NCBI GenBank assembly: GCA_001599815.1
Contig: BCIA01000001.1
Coordinates: 5,476,978 to 5,540,977, forward strand
DNA length: 64,000 nt
DNA from: Furcasterigmium furcatum
Taxonomy: Eukaryota; Ascomycota; Sordariomycetes; Glomerellales; Plectosphaerellaceae
Direction: 5' to 3'
This document shows positions 22,174-35,204 of this stretch, one piece after another. Under the pieces are notes generated by a model. That model made no database searches. It was not told where the DNA came from and saw only the letters and a list, made by a program, of their open reading frames with translations. The first letter of the stretch is position 1. Every line of letters begins with the position of its first letter. A program made the position numbers and the translations under genes.

Positions 22174-25049
22174 ATGGGCCAGTCGTCAGCCTCAAGGAAG
22201 CGCGCCACCGCAACTCCAAGAAAGCCGGCCGCCAGACCAACGACAGCATCGTCCAAAAAGTCCGCCCGGCCGAACGCTAGCATACTCAATTTCTTCCAAA
22301 AAGCCGAGAAAGAAGACGAGGCACTTTTCGTTGGCCAGCATGCCCGGCCTGCATCCGTGCTGGTGTCGAAGCCCGAAGTCCCCGAAGCGCAACTATTTGG
22401 CCCAGACGATACACCTGAAGTCGAACCCCGTTATAATGAGAGCGTTGCGTCTCTGAAGAAGAGGAGGCTGAGCCAGGATGAAAGCTGGGAAGACAAAGAG
22501 AACTCAGACAGTCTGTTTGGCGACAAAAGTGACGACGCAGAACGAGAAACAGCAGAGTTGCAGTCCACCAAGAAGGCGCCTGGAAAGCGGAAGGGGCCTT
22601 TCCTCGACGACTCAGACAGTGACGAAGAGGAAGACTCGGACACGAACACGGGCCGCAAGCCCTCCTTCCCTTTTACTGCGACATCTAAGATTCAACGGCC
22701 ATTGTCACCAGTAGCTAGACCACAGCCCGGGACCAAAGAAGTCATGACCCCTGGTGGCAGAGAATCCAGCTGCCCGCCGCCACCTCTCAACAAGGACGAG
22801 TCTGTGGATTCCGCTTTCGCCAACGTCGACGATTTTGCTGATTTGGACGAGTTCCCAGATGACGGCGAGTTTGGGGGCGAGGAATACCGGATGATGCGAT
22901 TCTTGGAAGAACAGGCCAGATTAGAAGCGGAGGTAGGAGTGAACGGATCCGAGGGTAGCAACACAGCACCAAGCGATGCCATGGTGGCGAATTGTCCGAT
23001 ATGCGACGGGAGCCTTGATGGCATCACGCCCAACGAAGCTACCAGGCATGTCAATGCGTGTCTCGATGGCAATCCAATACCCCTTCCGCAGCCGGAGGGG
23101 AGAATCACTCCCGAAACGAAGCCCCTACACGAGAATACACCGATGCGTGCGACGGTCGACGCCCCTGAGATGAGCAAGCGGTTTGCTCGTGCGGCTATCC
23201 CTCGGGCTGGCCAGGCCAATCCTTTCGAGTCGAAAAGTGGTGTTGGCAATAAGCCCAACTCGGCATTTGCCCAGCTCATGTCCGGCCATGCTGAGAGCGC
23301 CGCATGGGCGAACGCAGCGGCAGCAGAGAATGCTTCCCGTGGGAGGCCAGCATACGAGAGGACGTGCCCCTTCTACAAAATCATGCCCAACCTATACATT
23401 TGCGTCGATGCGTTCCGATACGGCGCGGTCAAGGGATGCAATGCCTACTTTCTCAGTCACTTCCACAGCGATCACTACATCGGCCTCACGGCGAATTGGG
23501 CGCACGGTCCGATTTATTGCAGCAAAGTCACAGCGGAGCTCTGCAAGATGCAGCTTCGTGTCGCAGCCAAGTGGGTAGTGCCTCTGGACTTTGAGGAGAC
23601 TGTCGAGGTCCCAGGCACGGAGGGTGTCATGGTGACCATGATCCCGGCAAACCATTGCCCGGGAAGCTCGCTGTTTCTTTTTGAAAAGACACTGGGCAAG
23701 GGGCCGAATGCGAAGAAGCAGCGCATCTTGCATTGTGGCGACTTCAGAGCATGTCCTGCTCATGTCACCCACCCTCTTCTCAAGCCAGACGTACAGGACG
23801 CTATCACGGGCAAAACCAGACAGCAGAAGATTGACATCTGTTATCTGGACACCACGTATCTCAACCCCCGCTACTCTTTTCCACCACAGGAGGACGTAAT
23901 CCAGTCCTGCGCGGAGCTATGTGCCTCGATATCACCAGATCCCAACGCCACAGATGATGCATGGGATCGAATGACAAGGAAAACCGCCACGGCATCAGTC
24001 AGCAAGTACTTCACTTCAGTGAAGCAAGATCCATCCGAGAACAAGGCAGTGGGTGAAGCCTCTGCCCCCGACGCAGCCCAAACACCGGCAGCCGAATTCT
24101 TCACAAACGTCAAGGACAAGAAACCGCCGACCTGCCGCCAACGCCTCCTCGTTATCTGCGGCACCTACTCCATCGGCAAAGAGCGCATCTGCATTGCCAT
24201 CGCCAAGGCCCTCAACACCAAAATCTTTGCCACGCCGGCCAAGATCCGCATCTGCTCCAAGCTAGATGACCCCGAGCTCTCAGCGTTGATGACCTCCGAT
24301 CCCCTCGAGGCGCAGGTCCACATGCAGATGCTCATGGAGATCCGCGCCGAGACATTACGGGACTACCTCGACTCGGTACGTTATCCCGGAGTTTGTTTTC
24401 CCTTGTCTTGTTTGTCTCGGGAGTTTTGCGACAGGTCGCTGCTCCCCAGACACGATGAGGAGCTCCTAACGCTTCCACACGAGGCATTCACTAACTCCTG
24501 GGTTTGTAGTATCGTCCTCACTTTAGTCGCATCGTGGGCTTCCGGCCATCGGGTTGGAATTACCGTCCCTCGACAGGGAACGGGTCCGGCCACGGCGCTG
24601 GCGGAGTGGACTCGGGTGTTGCAGGGGGAGGCTCGGCCGTGACAGCAAACGCAAACACGCCGCCGTCGGCAGTGCCGACAACGTCCATCCTGCACTCGGG
24701 CACATGGGCGACCCGGTTCCGGGCGCGGGACATGACGCCCCAGCGTGGTAGCACGAAGGATGCGATGTGCTTTGGCGTGCCGTACAGCGAGCACAGTAGC
24801 TTTCGAGAGCTAGCGATGTTTGTCATGGCGCTGAGGATTGAGAGGGTTGTCCCGACAGTGAATGTTGGGAGTGAGGCGTCCAGGAAGCGGATGAAAGGCT
24901 GGGTGGATCGGTGGTTGGCAGAGCGAAGGAGGGGTGGTATTGTTAACGCTCTTGTCGAAGGAGGTGAGTACGGAGACAGAGAGGGTCCTGCTCAGGGGCT
25001 TGTATTGTGGGAGGGAAAGGATGGGAAAGGGGGAGGTGCATGGTGGTGA
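22174..25049 (+). CDS. PSO2: DNA interstrand crosslink repair nuclease Pso2/Snm1 (metallo-beta-lactamase/beta-CASP)
   Basis: Pso2/Snm1 is a 5' exonuclease acting in interstrand-crosslink repair. Two exons (22174-24375 and 24510-25049; 134-nt intron) give 913 aa. Residues 34-41 (NASILNFF) resemble a PCNA-interacting motif, with Asn in place of the usual Gln. A UBZ4-type ubiquitin-binding zinc finger is visible as Cys274, Cys277, His292, Cys296 (CPICDG..RHVNAC). The metallo-beta-lactamase signature HFHSDH covers residues 429-434, followed by IPANHCPGSSLFLFE and LHCGDFRA. The beta-CASP part follows with TYSIGKERICIAIAKAL, GFRPSGWNYRPS and CFGVPYSEHSSFREL. A Gly/Ala/Thr-rich insert of about 35 residues interrupts the last region just after the splice. 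The start is the first ATG in frame; the upstream frame has only a TTG. Confidence 0.95.
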
Positions 25050-28000
25050 TCAGCTTGAGTAGACATCATGGGCAGTCTGGTCCATGATATTCATGTCAAG
25101 TCTCTCGTTATGACTGCCTGTTGATCTGACGTGTTGCTGAGTGCCGTGATACTCCGAGTCGTAGCCGGTTTCAAGTATATCTCAGGGACATGAAATCGAG
25201 AGATGGAGAGTATTTGCCTTGAAGGAGGACACTGCTAAGGTCTACTCGCTTGTTCTCGCTGACAGACGCCCACTGCGAGAGCATGATCTGAAAACCGACA
25301 GTGTTCTGCACCCTGGAGTCTCTCAGCATCCTGTGTATCTGTGCCTTGGAGGCAACGTCTGACCCGGCAGAGAAGACTGGGAACGAAATGGACCAGCTCC
25401 AGTTGTACACCTGGTAGTGTCTCCCAGAACCTGCTCGAAGAGTAATGGACTGTGACTCTACTCTACTCGACGATGATCCAGCAATTCAAGTTCGAACACG
25501 GCACGCTAAGGGACGATATCTTTCGATCACGATGCCGGCCAGTTCGGTCGGTATTCGTTGACATCCTGAACTGTCTCGTCGCCATATTTGAGCCAAGTAT
25601 CAGGGCACCCAAGGGCTCAGTCGCCACGGGGCACACATATGCTGATCTCCCAGGGTGATCTCCCGAGACTTGCGCCGTGGGTTGTGTAACCGGGAGCCTG
25701 AAGCAAGCGTTGGCAGTGTCTCTCGAGGCCGTCCTCCCCTGACTTGGCACCAAACACGTGCTGCGATGGCCAGATTGCTGAGGACTACAGGTACTTGGGA
25801 GCCGTTCCGATCAGAATGGCAAGGGGTCCGGATAAGCAGGCTGGCGACTCTCCCTTGGACTTCTCTACGTGTGGCCAACGTGGGCTCGTTGACCGTTAAG
25901 ACAGTCTCCTTTCGTCGGTGTTGACCCATCATGAGAGGGTGTGTGTTCAGAGCAAAGTGACGCCACTGTTTGTTTCGGCACATTTCGGTCAAACAAGGCG
26001 TCACCAGCATTGTCTCCTTCAACCAGAAGTTGCCGTCGATCGAGGGAGCCAATCTTTGAGATAAAGGTGAGACAGGCTTGCCGATTGCAGCAGCGAGACA
26101 CACGATACCTGCGGGGGTATTCGGGCAGACTGTTAAGCCATGTCTCAATGTTAGCAGCGGAGAAGCAATGAGGCTGCGCCAGGCTAACCCGGACGAGGTC
26201 AGTTGTCGCATCGAATTCTGGGAAAGCCCCCTTTGTTGTCGCCGAAAGCCAGGGCGCCATTGACGGAGAATGCCCGGGTCATCGAAGCCAAGCCGAAGGA
26301 GTTTCATCATCATTCCCTGTGCCTGAAACCGCACGTCGACACAGCCAACACAGCCTCGGTCAAGCGGCTAGTATCACAAGGCGGCATCGATCCAGTGAAA
26401 CGGTATACCCAGCGAGTATCCCGGGGTTCGAAATAGACTGCATGGTCGACGCAGGGAGCCGGCATGGAGCATCGACAAAAGGGCGTTGCGTAACAGCGTT
26501 CCTAGTCTATCCCGGCAACAGTCGGCGTGAAGCACGGGATGGATGATCGTCGGAAGCCATTTCATCTCTCTGCAATCATTGTCGGCCCATCCACCAGACC
26601 TCCTCAATCTCGATGATGCATTGCCCCATGCTTTCTGATTTTTTCCTTTGTATTTCTAGGCAAGGAGCCTTTCCTTCCGTCGCTTGTCGGTTGACTTTCC
26701 CGGCTCTCCGCAATGAGTGTTGTTCATGTTGTTCTCGTCATTGGGGGCGGCTCAAAATAGACCGAGGACTGGCGATGTTTCCGAAATGTCGATTCTCCTT
26801 AACAAGCTCCCGTCAACATCGAAACGCGCGCATCTCAGGCGGCACCGCGATATAAGTAGGCTGGGTGAAGAGAGAGGACGCGTAGGCAAACCGAGTGATG
26901 GGCGACTTCCCAAGGGGCGAGAACGGTCTGGACCAAGCCCCAAAGATCCCTCCTGCTCCTACTACTGGACAGAGGGTGCTCTTGCTGTTTCAAAACTCAG
27001 GAAACAGGCCATTTGACGTCACTGATGTTTCGAGCCATCCCACGATGGGATGTCAGCCAATCAGGAGTGCCAGGCAGGAGTGCTAGGCAGGTCCTCGCTC
27101 TGCTGCTCTTTCCCTTGGCGGCCTCACGATAAGGTACCAAGTTCTAAACGACACCTCAGCTATCCCAAGGCACCAAAGTACAATTCAAACATCCAATGTC
27201 TCTACCCTTCCTCCTTCTGAGAAGAGGGCCGCAGTCCAACTCCAACCGGCATCAGCCAGTCCGCGTCGCCCCCAACGGCGTCAACTTTTCGCGGGATATG
27301 ACGGCATGCGCAATAAGTCTGTCATCCCTGTGCCAGGTTTTCTGGCTGCCCCAAAAGCAACCAAGCCTCTTCTGCGGCAGCCCACCACAACACCCCGCTA
27401 GAGGCCTTCACAGCCACCGCCCATCGCAGTCCTAGCAGCCCAGAGAGCAAACGGCAAAGCGGAAAACGCTCTTGCCGCCTCTCTAGCAGGGCGGCTTTGA
27501 ATCGAATCCCTGTCAACATCAATCTCCAAGTACATATGCAAGTATGGAAGTGAGGACAGGCGCTGGGAGACGCGCGTCCAGGTGATCCACTGCAACCCCT
27601 CCTCATTCAACGACGTCTGCCAACAGTGGGACATGCAACAGGTCAAGAGCCGACGAACTACAGCTGTACTGTACTTACGCTGTACACTGCAACCAGCAGC
27701 GACGGCTTCGCTTCAGAGCGACGAATGGAGCAATCCTCAAGGAGAGAGACTCGGGTGGGTGCCAAGCACGGCCCTGTCCATCCAGCCAGCCTGGGCTCAG
27801 AGGTTGGCCCGTCCCTCATCAACGACCTGGTTGACCACCACGATCCATCATCCGCATGACACCTGACGACCAAGACCTGTCCGTTCACACAACCTGTCCA
27901 TTCGACCTTGAGCGCCTCACGGCTCTTCTTCGCTCTAATCAAACGCCCCGTGATATCATTCTCACACAGACGCTTCTCTTCGACTCGAAATGACCACTAG

Positions 28001-30872
28001 AGGGTATCGCATAACGCCCCCGCCGCGCTGGGGAGAGAAAACGGCTATGATCGACACGTTCCCCACTCCCGGCCGCCGCTCAAGATGGGATTCTTGAGAT
28101 GCAAAAGTGGCCCCTTTGGGGAACCCCGGTTGGTCCTGAGACACACCCTTGTCGAGGAGGGCCAGGACACTCGAAATTGCACACTCCAGCTGAGGGTTCA
28201 GGGCTCGTGTCGATGTCATCGACCGGCTCTCATGATAAGGACATTGCCGCTTCGGCTGCTTCTTTTTATTAGGTACTCGCCGTTGTCCCCGTTCCCGCCC
28301 GATGAGCCTGGAGACATGGATCAGCCTGGCTGCATGAGAAAGACCCTGATGCGCAGCCGTGCGCGGAGTCCTGGAGAGACACCTGACCGCTTTACCGAAT
28401 CCGTATTGAATGTTTCGTTTCTCGTCATTACCCACGATCCTACTCTGTGGCTGCGGGGATTCGCTGGCATATGCCGAGTCCGTGGTCACATCTGGTCGAT
28501 GATCGGCGCTGTCACTGTATCTGGCAGACGAGGTCGAACGCTTGCCAGTCGCCCGACAAGGCCTTGCTATCCAATCGCATGCACTTTCCATCCTGAATCT
28601 TTGTCAGGGCTCATAGCATTGCCGGTTTTCGGTGCTGGGGGGAGGGCCCTTGCTTTGGTGCGGTCTCAGTCAAATCGCATACAAGTACTTGCTTTGTACT
28701 TGCCGTCCCGAAGCCACGACGAAATCCTCCCGTGGAATGGCAGTCTGACTATCAACAATCTTGGCTAGCCCACGCTCGCACGGGCTGCTGTGACATGCCG
28801 GGTGAATCTCCGGCGATTTGGCGTGAAAATCAACGAGGAAACGCTGGCAGGGATGATGAGGAAACGATGTTGACCACTCGAGATCGAACCCACAGCAATC
28901 CCTGTTCTGCCCCAGCTCAGCGGTGGAGTAATCGGCGACCATTTCAACAGTCAAACGGCGAGACGCACTGTTTTTCCGGACAGGGGGCCCCTGGACTAGC
29001 GTGTTTCAACTCGCCATTTCTGGTTTAGGGCAACGTTCCCGCCTCGCAGATGGGGCTGTCGAGAGGCCCATCTCAGATGAACGAAGACACCAATCTCGCA
29101 AATGCCGGCTCCATGAGATTGCCTCCCATCATCGAGCAGGGCGAAGACGACGCTAAAACATTTCGTAGCGCAAGACGAGCAGCCTAATGAAGCGAAGTCG
29201 CAGTCAAACCTCCTTTGCAAAATGGCTCGAATGGTCCAGAGATCCAGTTCAGGAAACACAGATGCCGGTGCGTGCAGCGGAGATTTCCGGACTCGGACGC
29301 TTACTGGGAAGGGGTTTCCTCCAAGCCCATCCAGGTTCGACTGGATATCGCAAGCCCAGGGGTTAACGTACCGGTGTCCGTGGAAAGACATCCCACGAGC
29401 AAGCAGGCTGAACGGGATTGCGCCATTGCCATTTCAGACAGCAATTCGTCATGACCTCCACTCGGGACATTGCTTCTGGCCCCGGCAGTTGGGCATGGCG
29501 GAAGATGTTGGGCGTTGGTCAAGCAAGGGTGGATCTCAGATGCTCAAGGACACGCGCAGGACTCGACCTGGCCATATCCAGCAATACCAAGTACATACTT
29601 ACAGCCGGTGCCCCAAACAAGACCAGCGGCCGTTGAGCGTCGGCTCCAGGTGGTGTCAAACCTCGCCCGCTTGCAACTATCCGGCTTACATACCAACCAC
29701 GGGGTGGCCCCTTCGCAACCGGCAGTAGCGTTGAAGCTTGCCCTCCCATGATGATAGCGGCCTTCTGTATCCGTAATAGCGAGCGTTGGAAGAGGGGTTC
29801 GCCCGCCTTGTCCAGCAATCACGGAGCGGCATTGAGCGGGAGAGAGACCACTTAGCGCGGCGCCACAGCCATCACCACCACCATCTCGCACGGGGCCCGC
29901 GCTCCTCCTCAAGGTCGACACTGGACTGTGGTGGGCATCTGAGACAACAGGACAGGGACAGGGGCCAGGAAAAGGCCTTGCAGCTTGTCAACTGTTGAGT
30001 GCCGGTCACGTCAGGTGTTGTGCTGCGCGATGAGACTCGTAAAGCGCAATTTCGAGCTGATGGAACATGGACCCCGAACAGAATCAGACTCTCCGCGCAC
30101 CATGAGCGGCGATTGTCGCATTGTACAAGAGCATCATCACGAGGCCATGCGGACGACGAGCGTTGGTTCGTGCTGGCGGGTGTCGCCCGGATGTCGGGGC
30201 AGTTCGCGCGGCCTTGCGACATACATACATATAGCACAGTAGCAGCAATCCCTGGTCACGGGATGGTGATGAGCTGGGGAAAGGGACTCTGAAAGACAAA
30301 CGGCTGTTCAGTTACTTACGCCCGATCCTTGTTGGGCCCCTCCCTCTGGCGCGCTTGCGCCTTGAGCTGTGCTAGCCACGGTCCCCGGTTCGATACCGGA
30401 TTGAGCATCGCGGATGTCGCTAGCGATGTGGTCCCCGTCGAAAAACGTCCCGGCGCAAGTTTGGGGTGAACAAGGGCCACTTGATGGCTTCGGCAGCTTC
30501 ATGATCCGAGAAGGCGGCGAGGATGATGAGGTTGATGTCAGAGTCGAAGGCTTGTTTGGCATTCCGCAGGGGCACGCATGGTGGCCATGACCGGGGTGAA
30601 GGTTGTTGGAATGGCTGGCAGAGGAATGGATGCTGTTGGGTGGAGGACGACCAGACAAGACCGCACGATGACGACGAGGCATATGTGGTTCAGATGAAGA
30701 AGCTACTAAGTACTTGATGGTATGGGAACGTCTCCAGTGAGTGCCCGAGAAAAGACCCAACCAACTCAGCTGCTGAGCGGGAGAGAGTGCAGCCTGAGGT
30801 TTTGATGCGGCAATGCCTCACCAGAGTTGTATTGCCCACCTTGCCGTCGTCTCCTGAAGATGAGCTGTCCGT
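25050..30872. other. Gene-poor region downstream of PSO2
   Basis: In 5.8 kb I find no gene I can support. The longest open frames, 25600-26334 minus (244 codons) and 28085-28768 plus (227 codons, opposite another 209-codon frame), have irregular Arg/Ser/Pro/Cys-rich composition, no motif and no intron structure extending them. I see no transposase or reverse-transcriptase remnant, no terminal repeats, and no obvious excess of TpA typical of heavy RIP. A T-arm-like sequence at about 30383-30404 was examined and rejected as a tRNA. Confidence 0.5.
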
Positions 30873-32189
30873 TTGGATTATCTTTCCCCGTTGAGGAGCT
30901 CTAAAGTGCTTGTCTGTGCCTCGCAGACATTCCGAAGTCAGCTGGCCTTGGCTTTCCTGGGCATGCGAGACTCAATTCAAGGTCATCTTTTTTTTGGGCG
31001 ACGAAACGCGCTGACAGACAGAGCCCCTCGAGGGGCGACCTACGTCAGTGGTGAATTTAGAGCGACACCCCGGGCTTTGAAATTTACGTGGGCGCCCCTC
31101 CATGGGCGCACCCCCTCTCTTCTTCTTACTGCTGCCCCACCGCACCAGGGCCTCCTCTCTCCCCTTGCTATTCCCTGGTCCCGCGCCATCGAGTTGCTTA
31201 TTTCCTCGTCGATGTCACCGGTACAGGAGCTCGAGTCTGCCAGGGTCGGGGTTCATCAGCAGCGGTGTCTTGCCCGCGCTCATTTATGCCGGTCTCTTTT
31301 TCCGCACCTCCTCGACCGCCCGTCAAGCATCACTGGCCCAGACAGGGGCACGCCAACGAAGGGGTCCTGTCTGCTCTTGGTTCGATGTACACATGTACAC
31401 ATATCCATACTTGCTTGTTTGTCTGTCCGGGCTCGATGCCGTGGGCTATCATCGATCGGGGTCCGGGTCTGGTCTGATCCTGTAGGACGAGTCCTCGATG
31501 CCACGACGGGAGAAAGGAACATGGGCGCCAGGACGGACAAGGGACCCCGAATCCGATGCTGTCATACCCACCGTCCGTCCGCGCGCTTGCCTTGCCCTTC
31601 CCCGGCGGAGCTCGAGGGTACTTATGTACGCACTGTACGTACTTACTTCTTCGGCAGTGTGCCAGGGGGCGGTCGGGTATCCCAACGGTCACGATCGCGG
31701 CAGACAGAGGGAAAAAGCCGCCAGCCAGCGCAGCAACCGCAGGGCGCCCACGGCAGTTGCTCACGCCCGTCCCCCAACCACCACTGTCGGCCCCATTTAG
31801 GCTCTTGTCCAAGCACAGAGCTATCCCGCATCCAATCGCCAGATGCCGGGGTTTGTTGGTCGCCCCCATCAGCAAGGGTCGGAGTCGAGCGAGTCAACAA
31901 GGCAAACGCTCTCGGAGGCGTTGCAGGTACACTCAGACGTACTGGACAGTGCTGCAGGACGTATGTACCGCGGCGAAGAAAGTCAACGGCCAGACCCTGC
32001 ATACATATTCCCCTCGGTCCAGCGGTGCCACCCAAAAGGGCCGCCTTGAAAGCCGACCTAGGCTGTCTGTCGTCCGCCGCGGCTGACGTCCCATTGGGGG
32101 AAATCGGGGGAAGGCAGCGTTCCTTCGCATCAGTGGCGTCACTCCCGCCGGCCGCCTTGCCTTGTCTCTCCTTCAAGCAACGTACCTAA
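30873..32189 (+). other. Long open frame of doubtful coding status
   Basis: A plus-strand frame is open over 439 codons; from its first ATG at 30963 it would encode 408 aa. The hypothetical product is rich in Arg, Ser, Pro and Cys, with no domain, signal peptide or membrane segment. Overlapping frames of 175-180 codons are also open on both strands, which points to low stop density in GC-rich DNA rather than selection on a protein. GTACGTACTTAC-type motifs at about 31618-31648 sit inside it and resemble non-coding motifs elsewhere in the window. I do not call it a gene; expression data would decide. Confidence 0.2.
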
Positions 32190-33933
32190 TGTATGTACTT
32201 GTCCTCCCGGGCTGGCACAACAACGAACAGGAAGCAAGGCGGAAGGGGCGATAAACGAGGGTCGAGTCGAACGCGGCGGTCGCCTCAGCTACTCCAAACC
32301 TATGTACAAGTACCGTGTTCCTGCGTCACGCAGACAGACAGGCAGGCCAATCGACTGGGCAGCAAACGAGAGGCTTCGCTCATGTTCCCGACATCGGTAC
32401 CTACTCACTTACTCGAGACCCTCTTTCTCTCTCTCTGTCTTCCCTTTCCAGACAGGGAGCGCGTGAGAGAGATAGAGAGCGGAGAGAGCCTCGCCACTCG
32501 GCCGTGGTGCGGCGTGCGTCCAACCAGCTAAGCAACCAAGTCAAGTACGAGGAACAAGACGGGCAGGCGTTCCTCTCTCTCTCTCCCTGGTTCGTTCCTC
32601 GTCCCACCCTCCCCCGAAGGAAAAGGCCCCAAGTGGGCTTCTAGCTCGTTGTCTTTCTCCATCCCCGGCCACTGGACCCCTTCTGCCCTTCCCACCCCCA
32701 TCCCTGCTTGCCCTCTCCTCTCGTCCCCTCCCAGCCCATCTCCCACGCCCCCCTCTGCTTTCCTACCCCCCTCCTTCTGGCGATCCACACCGCGGTTTAC
32801 GACAAAGTGAACCGACATCATAGCTTCCTCCTGTCTTTCCTGTGCTTTTAGAGCCGAATCACTGCCCTTCGTCGTCACTCCACGCTGCCCCGGCCGTCAG
32901 ATGTAAAAGCCTTGTCTCTCGCCTCCCTCCACGCCAACGGCCCAATTTTCGCAACTTTGAACGTTCAAGATCATCAACCACTGTACACCTCCGATCGATT
33001 GACCTCTCTGGTCTCGCAACATTGAAACTCTCACTGTCCCCCGACGAGATCCTCTCCCCGCCGCCCCAGACATCAAACTCAACCAGCACTACCTTGCCTA
33101 CACGCTGCCCCTTCCCCTGAGATCTGCGGTACTGATATCCGGGCCTCACCCACTCCATCACTCACTCACTCACCACCTCCTCACTCGCCTTGATCACCTC
33201 CCACGTCCGACAACAACAACCATTGGACCTTTCCATCGGCGCCAGCCTCGCTCCCGCCCGCTGATCGTTCGGACCATCTCACCAACTCGCAACCGCAACT
33301 CCATCTTCTACATATCAGGACTACCACCGCAGCATCACCGCGACGGTACACGCGCCCACCCCCCCTCGCCCCCCCCAAAACTCTGTGCTGGACCCTCGCG
33401 TTCCCCGGACTGCTTGAGAAGGACAAACAACCACCGCGTGTGCGTAACCTCCGGCTCCAGTCTCTCTGAGCCAGCCAGCAACCAGCAACCACAATCCCAT
33501 CCGCTGGACCCTTGTCACCTCGGACTGTCTCCCACGGGACATTGGTCTGTCGATCCCTCTGAGTCGGAGTCGTCACAGCTTTTTTAGCACTTGGTCCCTC
33601 CCCCCTTAGGCGCAACGGACGGGCCACAAAGCCATCTCCACCACCCACCCCCATGTCCCGCTGACCAGTGTGCGACAAGCTTCAGACGACTTGCTGCTAC
33701 CCTCACTGGATCCGCCAAACGACTGGCCACTGCTCCTTCTACTGGCCTGGTCCGCGTGTCAGTAGTCCACTGCACACTTATACCTCGCTGATCCCCCCGT
33801 TCCTCGAGGCACCTTCAGAGGGAGATCTTCTTGTCCCATCTGATCTGTGTCACGACTTGGCTCCTTTCTCTTCTTCCCCTTTACCAACCCGTCGGCCTGA
33901 TCAGCAAAGCTATTGGCAAACCAGTACCCGATC
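32190..33933. promoter_or_regulatory. Probable promoter and long leader of the FlbC-like gene
   Basis: 1.7 kb upstream of the C2H2 regulator is strikingly pyrimidine-rich on the plus strand: CT-runs at about 32420-32445, C-rich runs at 32600-32770, a (TCAC)4 repeat at 33158-33173, and CCA/CAAC-rich DNA onward. This pattern is typical of long 5' leaders of fungal regulator genes. A tiny uORF (ATG 33653, stop 33662-33664) is present. No long ORF with protein-like content is seen. Confidence 0.5.
33158..33173. repeat. (TCAC)4 microsatellite
   Basis: Four perfect TCAC units lie in the presumed leader of the FlbC-like gene. The same tetranucleotide in inverted orientation (GTGA) occurs downstream of the gene at 37368-37392. 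Confidence 0.8.
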
Positions 33934-35204
33934 ATGACCATGACATTAGACTCTACGCAACAAAGATTTGGACCTTCGTTGAACCTGGACCACATGTCGT
34001 CCTACCCGGCATCCTCCTCTACCTCCCCCCAATTCTCAAACCCCTGGGCAGCCTCAACCTCCTCGCCGCCCAACCCTCATCCTCTCTATGCCAACGGCAA
34101 CCATGCCCTGCACCCCAGCCTCGGCCTTGACAGCAGGTCGCACACGGCTCGCACCAGCACCAGCAGCAATGCCTCCTCTCTCGGCTCCTACGGCCAGATC
34201 CCCGTGACGGCAGCTTCAGCAGGTAGCCTCCCCATGGCAGACCCTCTGCCCAGGCCGGACTTACTCACACTGCCTCAAGATATCATTGGCATCAACCGCA
34301 TGCACCCCACCTCTGCGGCGCCGTATGGGGACACCGCCAGCAGCTACGCCTCGTCCGCCTCGCCTGTCAACGCCTCCTACACGGCATCTCCCGCGCCTTA
34401 CGACTCGATGGGCTACGCCCCCGCGCCGGTCAGGTCTGCCTTCGCCCTCGCTCCAGAGCAGGATCACTCCAGAAGGTTTTCACACTCGTCAGTCTCCTCC
34501 ATCTCCCTCTACGACGACCCGGACCCCTCCTCGGCCATGGCACCCCGATCCCTGAGGGACCCCTTGATTGACTTTAGCAGCAGGGGTGTACATGACGACC
34601 GAAGAAGCTTCGCAGACGCAATTGATGCCGGCCAGGGCATGCTGGCCATGAGCCAGGAGACGCCTCGCAACATCTATGGCGCGCGCAATGAGAGGGGATC
34701 TGGAGACTCCTACGGCTTTCCTTCCACTCACTCCACCAGCTCGTCTGTCTCGTCGGCATCTGGTGGTGGCTTCGGCAACTACTACGGCGCGGACTCCGTC
34801 AGTGACTACTCTACCTCGGACATCGAGTCTGTCACCTCGAGGACCCTGCCGCGGCCTCACGGCCTGCTGAGCCAGGCACCGCCAGCGCCCCAGTCCATGA
34901 TGGGCCAGTTCAGCTCCAAGGTGTCGTCGAGCACCCAGAAGAAGCACAAGTGCAAGGTCTGCGACAAGAGGTTCACTCGGCCATCGTCTCTCCAGACACA
35001 TATGTACAGCCACACCGGCGAGAAGCGTACGTCCGGATCCCCAGTAATTTGCCTGCACAGATCTAACACTACACAGCATTTGCCTGTGAGGTTGAGGGCT
35101 GCGGCCGACACTTCTCTGTTGTCTCCAACCTCAGGCGGCACAAGAAGGTCCACAAGGGCGATGCTCGGTCAGAAGCTGGATCTGAGGATCATCAGTCCGA
35201 TTAG
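33934..35204 (+). CDS. flbC: C2H2 zinc-finger transcription factor, FlbC-like
   Basis: Two exons (33934-35026 and 35077-35204; 50-nt intron) give 406 aa. The first ~320 residues are Ser/Pro/Tyr/Asn-rich and disordered. Two C2H2 fingers sit at the C-terminus. Finger 1 uses Cys340, Cys343, His356, His360 (CKVCDKRF..SLQTHMYSH), then the linker TGEKP. Finger 2 uses Cys368, Cys373, His386, His390 (CEVEGCGRHFSVVSNLRRH). The intron splits the linker between the fingers. This finger pair at the C-terminus of a ~400-residue protein fits FlbC, a regulator of asexual development in Aspergillus and relatives. The assignment is from family memory and could be another paralogue with the same finger type. 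The start is the first ATG in frame, with a second six nucleotides later. The gene stands alone in a 17-kb gene-poor region. Confidence 0.7.

Noticed and set aside
25600..26334. 244-codon minus-strand open frame
   Set aside because: No recognisable motif and irregular composition; overlapping frames are also open, suggesting chance.
28085..28768. 227-codon plus-strand open frame opposite a 209-codon minus frame
   Set aside because: Both strands are open over the same stretch, and the composition (Arg, Ser, Pro, Cys) has no domain or membrane pattern.
30383..30404. tRNA-like T-arm sequence (GGTTCGATACC with flanking GC stem)
   Set aside because: No matching acceptor stem, D-arm or anticodon arm could be placed at the right distance on this strand.
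25050..33933. Relic of a RIP-mutated transposon
   Set aside because: Base composition is not strongly AT-rich, and no terminal repeats or transposase/reverse-transcriptase fragments are recognisable.
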